This document shows positions 7,778-16,036 of a stretch of 63,515 nt of DNA, one piece after another. The stretch is taken from the NCBI RefSeq assembly GCF_019431455.1, contig NZ_JAHYSR010000021.1, forward strand, positions 1 through 63,515. The letters are read 5' to 3'. Position 1 is the first letter of the stretch. The number at the start of each line of letters is the position of its first letter. Source of the DNA: Paracoccus bogoriensis. Lineage in GTDB: Bacteria; Pseudomonadota; Alphaproteobacteria; Rhodobacterales; Rhodobacteraceae. A program made the translations under genes and the position numbers. The notes beneath the pieces were generated by a model that was not told the DNA's origin, made no database searches, and worked only from the letters and a program-made list of their open reading frames with translations.

Positions 7778-9901
7778 GTGAGACATCCCATCCCCGCCGG
7801 CGGGACCGCGCCGGCCCACCATCCCCGTCTGGACCCCCATGCCGAGGCCGAGGTCAGCGAGGGCCTGCCCCCCGGCTTCGGACAGGGCATCCCCGGCCGC
7901 ATCGCCTTCTGGCTGGCCGTCGTCTTCTCGCTGTTCCAGCTTTGGGCTGCGGCCTACGGCACCCTGCCCAGCCAGATCGTGCGGGCGATGCATGTGGGCT
8001 TCCTGCTGCTGCTGGGCTTTGTCCTGATCGGCAATCTGGTCGCGAAAACGCGGGCGGGTCAGGCGTTCTTCTGGACGCTCGGGATCCTGGGCTTTCTGAC
8101 CGGGATCTATCAATGGGTCGAATATGCGCCCCTGATCCGCCGCACGGGGTTCCTGACCCAGATGGATCTGGTCATGGGCACCATCCTGATTGTGCTGGTC
8201 TTCGAGGGCGCGCGCCGCCTGATGGGCTGGCCGCTGGCGGTGATCGCGGGGATCTTCCTGGCCTATTGCTTTCTGGGCCAGCATCTGCCTGCGCCCTTCA
8301 TCCATCGCGGCTACGGCTTCGACCAGATCGTCGAGCACTTCGCCTTTGGGACCGAAGGCATCTATGGCAGCCCGATCTATGTCAGCAGCGCCTATATCTT
8401 CATCTTCGTGGTCTTTGCGGCGTTTCTGGAACGCGCGGGGATGCTGAACCTGTTCAACGATTTCGCGCTTGGCATGGTGGGCCATGTGCGGGGCGGGCCT
8501 GCGCAGGTGGCCACGCTGTCATCGGCACTGATGGGCACGATCTCGGGGTCGGGGGTGGCCAATGTAGTGGCCTCGGGGCAGTTCACCATCCCGATGATGA
8601 AGAAATCGGGCTTTCGCCCCGCCTTCGCGGGCGGGGTCGAGGCCACGGCCTCGATGGGCGGGCAGATCATGCCGCCGGTCATGGGCGCGGTGGCCTTCAT
8701 CATGGCCGAGACGCTGAACGTCCCCTATGCGCAAGTCGTCAAGGCGGCGATCGTTCCGGCGATGCTGTATTTCGGCGTCGTGTTCTGGATGGTCTGGCTT
8801 CAGGCCGGGCGCGACAATCTGCGGGGTCTGCCGCGCGAGACGCTGCCCAATCCCTGGCACGCGGTGCGCGATCAATGGCCGCTGGTCCTGCCGCTGGCGG
8901 CGCTGGTCTATCTGCTGTTTGCGGGCTACACGCCAATCTTCGCGGGCACGATGGGGCTGGCGCTGGTCACGGTGCTGATCCTTGCCACGCCGCTGGCTGC
9001 GATGATCGGGCCTTTCGCCTTCCGCATGGTGTTCTGGGTGGCGATCGGCCTCGCGGCGGCCAGCTTCATGCGCTACGGCGTCAACCTTCTGGCCATTGTG
9101 ATCGCGGGGTTGATGATCGCGTGCCTTCTCCTGAAAGGGGCAAGACCCACGGTCGGCATCGTGCGCGACGCGCTGGCGCAAGGGGCACGCAATGCGCTGC
9201 CGGTCGGCATGGCCTGCGCCATCGTGGGCATCGTGATCGGCACGCTGACGCTGACCGGGATCGCTTCGACCTTCATCGGCGCGATCATCGCCATCGGGCA
9301 GAACAACCTGTTCCTGTCGCTGCTGCTGACCATGCTGACCTGCCTTGTGCTGGGCATGGGCATCCCGACGATCCCGAACTACATCATCACCTCGTCGCTG
9401 GCCGGCCCTGCCCTGCTGGAGCTGGGCGTGCCGCTGCTGGTCAGCCATATGTTCGTCTTCTATTTCGGGATCATGGCCGACCTGACGCCCCCCGTCGCGC
9501 TGGCCTGCTTTGCCGCGGCCCCCATCGCCAAATCGACCGGGCTGAAGATCTCGATGCAGGCGATCCGGCTGGCGGCGGCGGGCTTCATCATCCCCTTCAT
9601 GGCGGTTTATACGCCATCACTGATGCTACAGGATGGCGGCGCCATCGCCGAGGCCTGGGGCTACCCGGTCGAGGTCGCCTACGTGCTGCTGAAAACGGTG
9701 CTGGGCGTCGGTCTCTGGGGTGTCGCGGTGGTGGGCTACCTGCTCGACCGCACCACCCTGCCCGAGCGACTGCTGGCTCTTGCGGGCGGCGTCTCGCTGA
9801 TCCTTGCGATGCCGGGTTCGGATGCGGCGGGCTTCGGACTGGCGCTGGCCTTCCTGGCCGTGCATGGGCTGCGTATCCGCCGCCGGCGGGCGGCCGCCTG
9901 A
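7778..9901 (+). CDS. TRAP transporter fused 4TM/12TM permease
   Basis: 707 residues, the size expected when the small (DctQ-like) and large (DctM-like) TRAP membrane subunits are fused, as is normal for TAXI systems. Many hydrophobic segments run from about residue 38 to the end. Hallmarks of the large subunit include GTISGSGVANVVASGQFTIP, SMGGQIMPPVMGAVAFIMAE and GMGIPTIPNYIITSSLAGPA. The start is GTG at 7778 with GGAGAG just before it. The stop overlaps the next gene's ATG (TGATG), so translation is probably coupled. It uses an ion gradient to import the acid delivered by the TAXI protein. Confidence 0.92.
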   Translation: MRHPIPAGGTAPAHHPRLDPHAEAEVSEGLPPGFGQGIPGRIAFWLAVVFSLFQLWAAAYGTLPSQIVRAMHVGFLLLLGFVLIGNLVAKTRAGQAFFWTLGILGFLTGIYQWVEYAPLIRRTGFLTQMDLVMGTILIVLVFEGARRLMGWPLAVIAGIFLAYCFLGQHLPAPFIHRGYGFDQIVEHFAFGTEGIYGSPIYVSSAYIFIFVVFAAFLERAGMLNLFNDFALGMVGHVRGGPAQVATLSSALMGTISGSGVANVVASGQFTIPMMKKSGFRPAFAGGVEATASMGGQIMPPVMGAVAFIMAETLNVPYAQVVKAAIVPAMLYFGVVFWMVWLQAGRDNLRGLPRETLPNPWHAVRDQWPLVLPLAALVYLLFAGYTPIFAGTMGLALVTVLILATPLAAMIGPFAFRMVFWVAIGLAAASFMRYGVNLLAIVIAGLMIACLLLKGARPTVGIVRDALAQGARNALPVGMACAIVGIVIGTLTLTGIASTFIGAIIAIGQNNLFLSLLLTMLTCLVLGMGIPTIPNYIITSSLAGPALLELGVPLLVSHMFVFYFGIMADLTPPVALACFAAAPIAKSTGLKISMQAIRLAAAGFIIPFMAVYTPSLMLQDGGAIAEAWGYPVEVAYVLLKTVLGVGLWGVAVVGYLLDRTTLPERLLALAGGVSLILAMPGSDAAGFGLALAFLAVHGLRIRRRRAAA

Positions 9902-10269
9902 TGCTGTGCCTTGCCGCCGGCGCCACGGTGCTGACGCTGGCGGCGGGCGAATTCACGCTGGAATGGACGCATTCCGTCAGCCGGACCCTCTGGTGGGAAC
10001 GCTGGCAGATCAGCGCCGAAGGGCTTGCGCCCGTCGAGGCGCGGCTGACCGGCGCAGGTGCCGGAATGGAGCCGCCCCCCGATGCGATCTGGCGCAACGG
10101 CGCCTGGCACTACACCCCCCGTGTCGCGCCGCAGCGCGAGATCTGGCTGGCCGCTTCCGGCGCCACGGCAGGCTGGCGGCTATGCGCTGGCGCGCAATGC
10201 CACGATCTTTCGGGGACGGGCCAGCCGCTGCGACTCTGGACAGGCGCCGAGGACTGCGGTCCGCCATGA
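9901..10269 (+). CDS. DUF1850 protein of TRAP-TAXI operons
   Basis: 122 residues starting at the ATG that overlaps the permease stop. The segment FTLEWTHSVSRTLWWERW is the family signature (a conserved HSV with aromatic residues after it). The N-terminal stretch is mildly hydrophobic (LCLAAGATVLTLAAG). DUF1850 proteins are encoded beside fused TAXI-TRAP permeases in many bacteria. Their role is not established; an accessory or periplasmic role in transport is inference. Confidence 0.8.
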   Translation: MLCLAAGATVLTLAAGEFTLEWTHSVSRTLWWERWQISAEGLAPVEARLTGAGAGMEPPPDAIWRNGAWHYTPRVAPQREIWLAASGATAGWRLCAGAQCHDLSGTGQPLRLWTGAEDCGPP

Positions 10270-10680
10270 CCCCCGGTCCAGCGGTCGGCCCAGCCCAGCA
10301 AAAGCCGAACGATCCGCCGATGCCCCTCTTGCCGCGGCGCTGCCTCTGTGCCGGGGCTCTGACGCGGAAACCGGCTGATGGCCAGACCGCCCCACGGCTG
10401 CCGTGATGACGACGTTATGCCTGCAAGCACCCGGTGCGCCTGCGCCCGTGGGGTCAAACGGCTCGTGCGGTCCCGGCCACCACTGGATTCGCAAGATACG
10501 CTGGCCGGATCTGTGCGGCACAGCCGCTGGCGGACAACGACCTGAAGCCGGCGATCGCCCCGGAAGACACGGCTTTCTTCTGTCCTCTCGATGCGGAACG
10601 GGGTGCGGGGCAGCGACGTTTCGGTGTCACGCCCGGTTCTGACCGGACGGCAAGGAACACGGAAGGGGACATCTCGGCAC
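10270..10680. other. Intergenic stretch with no recognised gene
   Basis: Open frames exist on both strands, but their translations are Arg/Pro/Ala-rich and match no family I know. A ribosome-binding site for the next gene (GGAAGGGGA) lies at the right end. I see no convincing terminator after the DUF1850 gene. Confidence 0.5.
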
Positions 10681-12153
10681 ATGCACGGCACGGACGAACG
10701 TCTGACCCGACCGGGGCAGAATTGCTGGCGCGTCGAGCGGTCCGGCCGGTTTACCGTCATCCGCGACGGCGACGCCTATTTCACCGCGGTCAGGCAGGCG
10801 ATGGCGCAGGCCCGGCGCAGCATCCTGCTGATCGGCTGGGATTTCGACGCACGCATCAATCTGGGCGACCCCGCCGCCGATGGCGGTCCGGCCCGGCTTG
10901 GCGATTTCGTGCTGTGGCTGGCACGCAGCCGACCCGACCTGCATATCCGTCTGCTGCGTTGGGATACCGGCGCCATCAAGTCGCTGTTTCGCGGCACGAC
11001 CATTCTGACCATCCTGCGCTGGAAGCTGCATCCGCGCATCACCTTGCGGCTGGACGGGCATCACCCGCTGGCCAGTTCGCACCATCAGAAGATCGTTGTC
11101 ATCGACGACTGCCTGGCCTTCTGCGGCGGGATCGACATGACCGAGGGCCGGTGGGATACCCCCGAACACCGCGACCAGGAACCCCGCCGCACCGACCCGG
11201 CAGGCCGCCCGGTCATGCCCTGGCACGACGCCGCCGCCGCCTTTGACGGGCCGGCTGCCCGCGCATTGGGCGATCTGGCCCGCGAACGCTGGCGCATCGC
11301 CACGGGCGAGCAACTGCCCCCCGTCGCCGATATCCGGGATTGCTGGCCCGATAGCCTGAAGCCCGCCTTCCGTGGCGCGACCCTGGCCATCGCGCGGACC
11401 CGGCCCGAGATGAAGACCGTCGAGCCGATCCACGAGATCGAGCAACTGTCGCTGGACCTGATCGCGCGGGCACGACGCTTCATCTATGCCGAAAGCCAGT
11501 ATTTCGCCTCGCGCAAGATCGCACAAGCCATCGCGCAGCGCCTGACCCGGCCCGAGCCGCCCGAAATCGTTGTCATCAACCCCATTGGCGCACAGGGCTG
11601 GCTCGAGCCGCTGGCCATGGACACCGCCCGCGCCCGGTTGGTCGAGGCTCTGCGTGCATTGGACCGGCAAGGCCGTTTCCGGCTTTACCATCCCGTGACC
11701 GAGGCCGGTTCCGAAATCTATGTCCATGCCAAGCTGATGATCGTGGACGATCTGTGGCTGCGTGTCGGATCATCGAATTTCAACAACCGCTCGATGCGGC
11801 TGGACAGCGAATGCGACGTGCTCGTGACGGCGGAGCACGAGGACCGGATCGAGGACCGGCACAGCATCGCCGCGCTGCGCGAGACCCTTCTGGGCGAGCA
11901 TCTGGGCCTGCCCCCAGAGCGGATTGCCTCGCTGATCGACCGCCATGGCGGGCTGATCCCGATGATCGAAGCGGCGCGGCGCCCACCCGGCACCGGTCGG
12001 ACCCTGATCCCCTACGAATTGCCGCAACTGACAGGCTTCGAGGAATGGCTGGCCGAGAACGAGATCCTCGACCCCAATGGCGCCGACCGCATCTTCGAGC
12101 CATTGAGTCGCCGCAGCCTCTTTCGCGGTTGGCGCTGGCGTCGCCCGGGGTGA
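10681..12153 (+). CDS. Phospholipase D-superfamily protein
   Basis: 490 residues with the two HKD motifs of the superfamily: SSHHQKIVVIDD (His135, Lys137, Asp142) with GGIDMTEGRWD after it, and VHAKLMIVDD (His349, Lys351, Asp356) followed by GSSNFNNRSM. Enzymes of this type hydrolyse or transfer phosphatidyl groups; cardiolipin synthase-like and PLD-like members share the layout. There is no clear signal peptide or membrane segment, which argues for the PLD-like cytosolic or peripheral type over classical cardiolipin synthase. The start at 10681 follows GGAAGGGG; an earlier in-frame start would add a basic, non-family leader. Confidence 0.85.
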   Translation: MHGTDERLTRPGQNCWRVERSGRFTVIRDGDAYFTAVRQAMAQARRSILLIGWDFDARINLGDPAADGGPARLGDFVLWLARSRPDLHIRLLRWDTGAIKSLFRGTTILTILRWKLHPRITLRLDGHHPLASSHHQKIVVIDDCLAFCGGIDMTEGRWDTPEHRDQEPRRTDPAGRPVMPWHDAAAAFDGPAARALGDLARERWRIATGEQLPPVADIRDCWPDSLKPAFRGATLAIARTRPEMKTVEPIHEIEQLSLDLIARARRFIYAESQYFASRKIAQAIAQRLTRPEPPEIVVINPIGAQGWLEPLAMDTARARLVEALRALDRQGRFRLYHPVTEAGSEIYVHAKLMIVDDLWLRVGSSNFNNRSMRLDSECDVLVTAEHEDRIEDRHSIAALRETLLGEHLGLPPERIASLIDRHGGLIPMIEAARRPPGTGRTLIPYELPQLTGFEEWLAENEILDPNGADRIFEPLSRRSLFRGWRWRRPG

Positions 12154-12201
12154 AATGATCGTCGGGCTTGAATCGGCGCCGCAAGGTCTTATCCTGGCCC
12201 G

Positions 12202-12585
12202 ATGCCGGACCCGACCGGCCTTTTGCGAACCTCCATGCCTGTCCTGACACCGCCCTTGATCCTGCTGCGCCGCGCCTGCCTGATGCTGGCGGTGCTGTTG
12301 GTCATGTCGGCGCCGGGACCAAGGCTGCCGGACGCACTGGCCGGTCCGGGCCATGCCATGCTGTCGGACGGCGCGCTGCCGATCGCCTCGGCCCTGCCCG
12401 AACGGTTGACCCCGCAAAGCGGCCCCGAGAGCGATCCGGCCCTGTTCGCCCGCAGGGCCGATCCGCCCCAGGCCATACCGGGCCGCATCAGGGCGGCCGT
12501 TCTTGCGCGGCCCCTGCCCCTGTCCGGGCCAGGTCCGCAGGCCCATGGTGCCCGGGCGCCCCCGGTGATGGCCGACAGAACCTGA
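12202..12585 (+). CDS. Small hypothetical protein with signal anchor
   Basis: 127 residues, not recognised. A hydrophobic segment at about 17-40 (PPLILLRRACLMLAVLLVMS) looks like a signal peptide or membrane anchor. The rest is Pro/Ala/Arg-rich and probably unstructured. It lies 48 bases after the phospholipase D gene on the same strand. The start codon and even the reality of the gene are uncertain, because the composition is close to GC-rich noncoding sequence. Confidence 0.4.
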   Translation: MPDPTGLLRTSMPVLTPPLILLRRACLMLAVLLVMSAPGPRLPDALAGPGHAMLSDGALPIASALPERLTPQSGPESDPALFARRADPPQAIPGRIRAAVLARPLPLSGPGPQAHGARAPPVMADRT

Positions 12586-12633
12586 CCGCCCCGCGGGGCG
12601 TGACATTTCATCGCACTCACCAAGGACAAGAGA

Positions 12634-12768
12634 ATGACCGACCAGACCGGCCCCGAAACGCGGGCCCGGACGTCGCCTGATGGGCGTGCGTTCCAGACCC
12701 TGATGCACTGGCTGCTGCTGACCGCGATCATGACCGCCCTGATCGGCGGCGCGGCCTGGCTGTTCTAG
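12634..12768 (+). CDS. 44-residue single-span membrane protein
   Basis: This very short frame starts at an ATG with an AAGGA-type site just upstream (CCAAGGACAAGAGA). The product is a polar N-terminus (MTDQTGPETRARTSPDGRA) followed by one membrane span (MHWLLLTAIMTALIGGAAWLF) ending directly at TAG. The clean split into a charged head and a terminal span, together with the ribosome-binding site, argues for a real tail-anchored small protein. It converges on the sulfotransferase gene six bases away. Function unknown. Confidence 0.5.
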   Translation: MTDQTGPETRARTSPDGRAFQTLMHWLLLTAIMTALIGGAAWLF

Positions 12769-12774
12769 CCCGAC

Positions 12775-13545
12775 CTAATGCGAGAGGCTGCGCGCCAGTG
12801 CGGCCTCTATCGCGGGGCGGTCCATCTGCTCGCCCAGGAAATCAAGGATCTCGGCGACGTAATCCGCGCCCTCGCGGTAACGCTCGTGCCGGATCGCGAA
12901 ACATGCTTCAGGCTGCGCCGCGGCGTAATCGGCAAAAAGCTCCTCGGCGCGACGCAACTGCGCAACCACCTGCTCGCGCGGCTGCTGCGCCCACCATCCC
13001 GACCGCACCACCGCCTCCAGGTTGCGGGTCTGAAACAGAAACCGTGTTCCTGCGAAGCTGTCGCGCAAAATGTTCAGATAGGTGGCGAAGAAGTCCGGAT
13101 CCTCGTGAAACCGAATCTCCTTGAACCCCGAAACGCGGCAATCCGGGCCGGGGCGCAGCACTTCGCGGGAAAAGACCTCCATCAAGCCACGGCGCAGCGC
13201 GTCCGGGTCCACGTTCTCGGCGCCCGCCCATGGGTCATGCGGCTGGCCGATCAGAGGCGCCAGATAGGCATCGCGCTGCCCGGCCGGCAGCGCCGCGTCC
13301 CGCCTGCGACCGGCGAACATCTCGTGGCGTTGCACCAGATCGACCGCCCGCGCCAGGAACCAGGCCAGATTGCCGTTCTCGCCCCGGATCTGATAACCAG
13401 GCAGCGTGTTCAGCAGGCTCTGCGTCAAGGTCGAGCCCGACCGGCCGTAGGTCACGATGAAAACATGGGCGCGGGGGGTCGGCAGGACATCATGCGCCCG
13501 CTTCTGCATCGGCGCCAAACCTGCTCTTTCTGTCTGCTCGATCAT
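12775..13545 (-). CDS. Sulfotransferase-family protein
   Basis: 256 residues. The 5'-phosphosulfate-binding loop is visible near the N-terminus (VTYGRSGSTLTQSLLN, about 32-47), followed by GYQIRGEN. A second PAPS-contact region may be FLFQTRNLEAVVRSGWW. Such enzymes move sulfate from PAPS to a sugar, protein or lipid. It sits at the downstream end of the minus-strand glycan cluster, about 30 bases after the pyruvyltransferase-like gene, so sulfation of the polysaccharide made there is a reasonable inference. The acceptor cannot be read from sequence. Confidence 0.78.
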   Translation of the reverse strand: MIEQTERAGLAPMQKRAHDVLPTPRAHVFIVTYGRSGSTLTQSLLNTLPGYQIRGENGNLAWFLARAVDLVQRHEMFAGRRRDAALPAGQRDAYLAPLIGQPHDPWAGAENVDPDALRRGLMEVFSREVLRPGPDCRVSGFKEIRFHEDPDFFATYLNILRDSFAGTRFLFQTRNLEAVVRSGWWAQQPREQVVAQLRRAEELFADYAAAQPEACFAIRHERYREGADYVAEILDFLGEQMDRPAIEAALARSLSH

Positions 13546-13575
13546 GGCGATGAAGTCGGGAAAACCGAACAGATG

Positions 13576-14757
13576 CTACTCTGCTGGATCAGCCACAGGC
13601 GGCCTGGCGGCAGTCGCAAGGTCCAGCAGATACGCCTTCGGCTTCAGGCCAGCCTGCGTGAGGAAGCTGACGTAGCGCGCGGCCTTTTTCGCCCGGTGCT
13701 CGTCATGGGCCGCACCGTCGAACCTGATTGCCTCCTTCAGGCTCGTGCGGGTGATCGGGAAGGTCAGCTCTGAAGCCCGCAGAAAGGGCACGCCTGTTTC
13801 GCAGCACATCTCCTCGGTTCGGGTGTCGATTGTCACGGTGCAGGCCATTCGTTCGGCCTGGATCGCCAGTTGCGCGCCATGGAAGCGCGGTCCGATCAGC
13901 AGGTCATGGCGGCGCAGTTCGTCCATCCATGCTGTCACGTCATAATAGGACCGCGCGTAATTCAGCGCCCACTGACGGAACTCGGAATGCGTATAGTGCG
14001 GCACCGTGTGCTGGTGGATCCGATCAAGCTTGTCGGGCTCGATCTCGTCGAACTCGCCGCGGGAGATGCGAATCATCGCCCCCATGGACTGCACGATGTA
14101 GCAACCGGGAAACATCGGGTCCATCATCAGCGCAATCAGCTGCTGCTCGATGCGCCGGGTCTCGCGCCAGCTTTCGTGCCCGCCGGCAACCGCGATCCGT
14201 CGCGGCAGCGGCGCGCTTTCCCAGTTTGCAGCAATACGCCTCCCCAGGTCGGGGTCGGGATTCATGAAATGCGAAGGGCAGCCGCCGGCCAAGGTGTCTG
14301 CCCCCGTCAGTCTGGCGATCTGTTGCGTCGTGTATGGCCCACGGGTGTAGATGTTCTGGATACCGTGACGCGCCCCGTTGGCGATCAGCTCGTCCAGCCA
14401 GGCGCGCGTGCCGTCCGACAGCTCCACATCGGCCCCGAATTCTTTGGCCTGCGCGCCCAGCCCGATGGCGATCACCGGCAAGGTCACATCCTTCAGCAGC
14501 TTGGCCAGCCCACCCAGGTCGGTATGCCTGCCCAGCTGGTTCGCGCAGGGAATGACCACCACATCGCAGCTTTCGTTCAGCACCGAAGCCTGGCTATGCC
14601 AGGGGAAGTGAAGGATCTCGCCCTCGATCTGCGTGCGCACGGCATGAACAAAGGCAAGGTTGCCGTTGTTGTGACCGATCTTGCGATAGAGCGTGTCAAA
14701 GTCCGATGTCGCATACATGCCGCAGTCGGAGCTCTCCCAAAGCAGTCCGATCTTCAT
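13576..14757 (-). CDS. Polysaccharide pyruvyltransferase-family protein
   Basis: 393 residues. The pattern of this family is visible: an N-terminal MKIGLLWESSDCGMYATSDF, GLGAQAKEFG, a mid-region YTRGPYTTQQIARL with GADTLAGGCPSHFMNPDP, and the C-terminal LLIGPRFHGAQLAIQAERM. Members such as CsaB and WcaK/AmsJ add pyruvate ketals to sugars. The start at 14757 fits the conserved N-terminus and is preceded by GGAAAG. It lies one base from the GT4 gene. The exact reaction is inferred from family and neighbourhood. Confidence 0.75.
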   Translation of the reverse strand: MKIGLLWESSDCGMYATSDFDTLYRKIGHNNGNLAFVHAVRTQIEGEILHFPWHSQASVLNESCDVVVIPCANQLGRHTDLGGLAKLLKDVTLPVIAIGLGAQAKEFGADVELSDGTRAWLDELIANGARHGIQNIYTRGPYTTQQIARLTGADTLAGGCPSHFMNPDPDLGRRIAANWESAPLPRRIAVAGGHESWRETRRIEQQLIALMMDPMFPGCYIVQSMGAMIRISRGEFDEIEPDKLDRIHQHTVPHYTHSEFRQWALNYARSYYDVTAWMDELRRHDLLIGPRFHGAQLAIQAERMACTVTIDTRTEEMCCETGVPFLRASELTFPITRTSLKEAIRFDGAAHDEHRAKKAARYVSFLTQAGLKPKAYLLDLATAARPPVADPAE

Positions 14758-14758
14758 G

Positions 14759-16036
14759 TTACTTTCCTTTCCCATGGTGAAGCTGCCGCTTGGGCGCAAA
14801 CAAGGCAGGTGCCGAAGAACGATGCCCGCAGAGCCGGTGCCATTCGGCGTCGAACCCCGCCATGTCCAGCGGCGGCTCGATGCGGGCGATGTGTTCGGCA
14901 AGAATCTCGGGGCGGTCATGGACAGACAGGATCGTGGCGGCCAAGGCGGCAGGGTCGCCGACGGGAAACTGGATGCCCCAGCCTTCGGTCTTTTCCGCCA
15001 TGCCTCCGATATCCGAGGCGATCATCGGCGTGCCGGCGGCCCGCGCCTCCTGGATCACGACGGGCGAGTTCTCCCACCAGATCGAGGGGATGATGATCCA
15101 GCCGAAGCGCCCCATGATCGAGACGCAATCCTGCGGCCTGTAACGGCCGCGGAACTGCATCCATTCGGGCGGCTTCAGCCCCGGCCACAGGGCGGCAAAA
15201 GCCTCGGCAGTCACGCCATAGAGCTCCAGTGTGATCGGATTGGCAGGCGGGGCGGCCTCGATCAGTTCGGCCGCGCGGACAAGGACGTTCAGCCCCTTGG
15301 TCGGCGTCGCCTGCCCGAAGAAGGCAAAGCGGCGGCTGCGATACAGAAGGCTTTCGGGAGTCGTCTCGGGCCGGGGCTCCAGATGATCGAGGCCGTTCTC
15401 GATCACCGAAATCCGGCCCGGCGGGATGCCCCAGGCCTCGAAACGGTCGGCCAGAAAACGGCTGGGCGACAGCAGCACGTCGAACAGGTCCAGCATCTCG
15501 GCCATGCGGGAACGGCGCAGCGCGAAATCGACCGGCGGGCGGTTCAGGCAGGCCGCGCAGGCGACATCGGAAGCGGCGTGGCACAACTCGCCCGAGGTCT
15601 TGAGCATCTGGCCGTGATTGGCGCAGATCGCGGTCATCTCGTGAAGGGTGCAGATCATCTGCGCCTCGGGGCGAAGCCCGCGCAGGCGGCGGATCGTGCC
15701 CGCGCCGATGTTCCAGAAGTGGTGAAAGTGATAGATGTCGCCCTGAAGCGAGAACAGGAAATCGAGGATCCAATCCTCGTCCTCGATGCGCGGATGCTCC
15801 ATCGAGAAACTGTCCATCCCCATGCCGCGCAGGCAGAAATCGCGCTCGGAGAAACTCAGCAGCCGCTGGCCGGGGCCGAAGAAGCGCGCCGCGTCCTCGG
15901 GGCCGATGGTCGAGCCGACAAACCAGGCATCCTTGTCCTGCGACAGCAGGTGTTGGAACTGACGATAGGCCGCGACTTCGCCGCCGCCATAGCGCAGCGC
16001 CGGGTGGGAATGGGATACGATCACGATGCGGGTCAT
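14759..16036 (-). CDS. GT4-type glycosyltransferase
   Basis: 425 residues with a GT-B fold pattern. The N-terminal half has VIVSHSHPALRYGGGEVAAY and GDIYHFHHFW. A Cys-containing insert (CHAASDVACAACLNRPP, about 175-190) recalls related GT4 proteins of this kind. The C-terminal half has RRFAFFGQATPTKGLNVLV and the acceptor E-x7-E region ENSPVVIQEARAAGTP. The start at 16036 overlaps the stop of the preceding gene (ATGA), showing a shared operon. It should use a nucleotide sugar in the cytoplasm to extend a surface glycan. Confidence 0.85.
   Translation of the reverse strand: MTRIVIVSHSHPALRYGGGEVAAYRQFQHLLSQDKDAWFVGSTIGPEDAARFFGPGQRLLSFSERDFCLRGMGMDSFSMEHPRIEDEDWILDFLFSLQGDIYHFHHFWNIGAGTIRRLRGLRPEAQMICTLHEMTAICANHGQMLKTSGELCHAASDVACAACLNRPPVDFALRRSRMAEMLDLFDVLLSPSRFLADRFEAWGIPPGRISVIENGLDHLEPRPETTPESLLYRSRRFAFFGQATPTKGLNVLVRAAELIEAAPPANPITLELYGVTAEAFAALWPGLKPPEWMQFRGRYRPQDCVSIMGRFGWIIIPSIWWENSPVVIQEARAAGTPMIASDIGGMAEKTEGWGIQFPVGDPAALAATILSVHDRPEILAEHIARIEPPLDMAGFDAEWHRLCGHRSSAPALFAPKRQLHHGKGK

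Noticed and set aside
7942..9900. Open frame overlapping the TRAP permease on the same strand
   Set aside because: Only its last part from 9901 is real (the DUF1850 gene). The rest is a shifted frame of the permease.
10270..10680. Gene on either strand between the DUF1850 and phospholipase D genes
   Set aside because: Translations are Arg/Pro-rich in every frame, with no ribosome-binding site or family motif.
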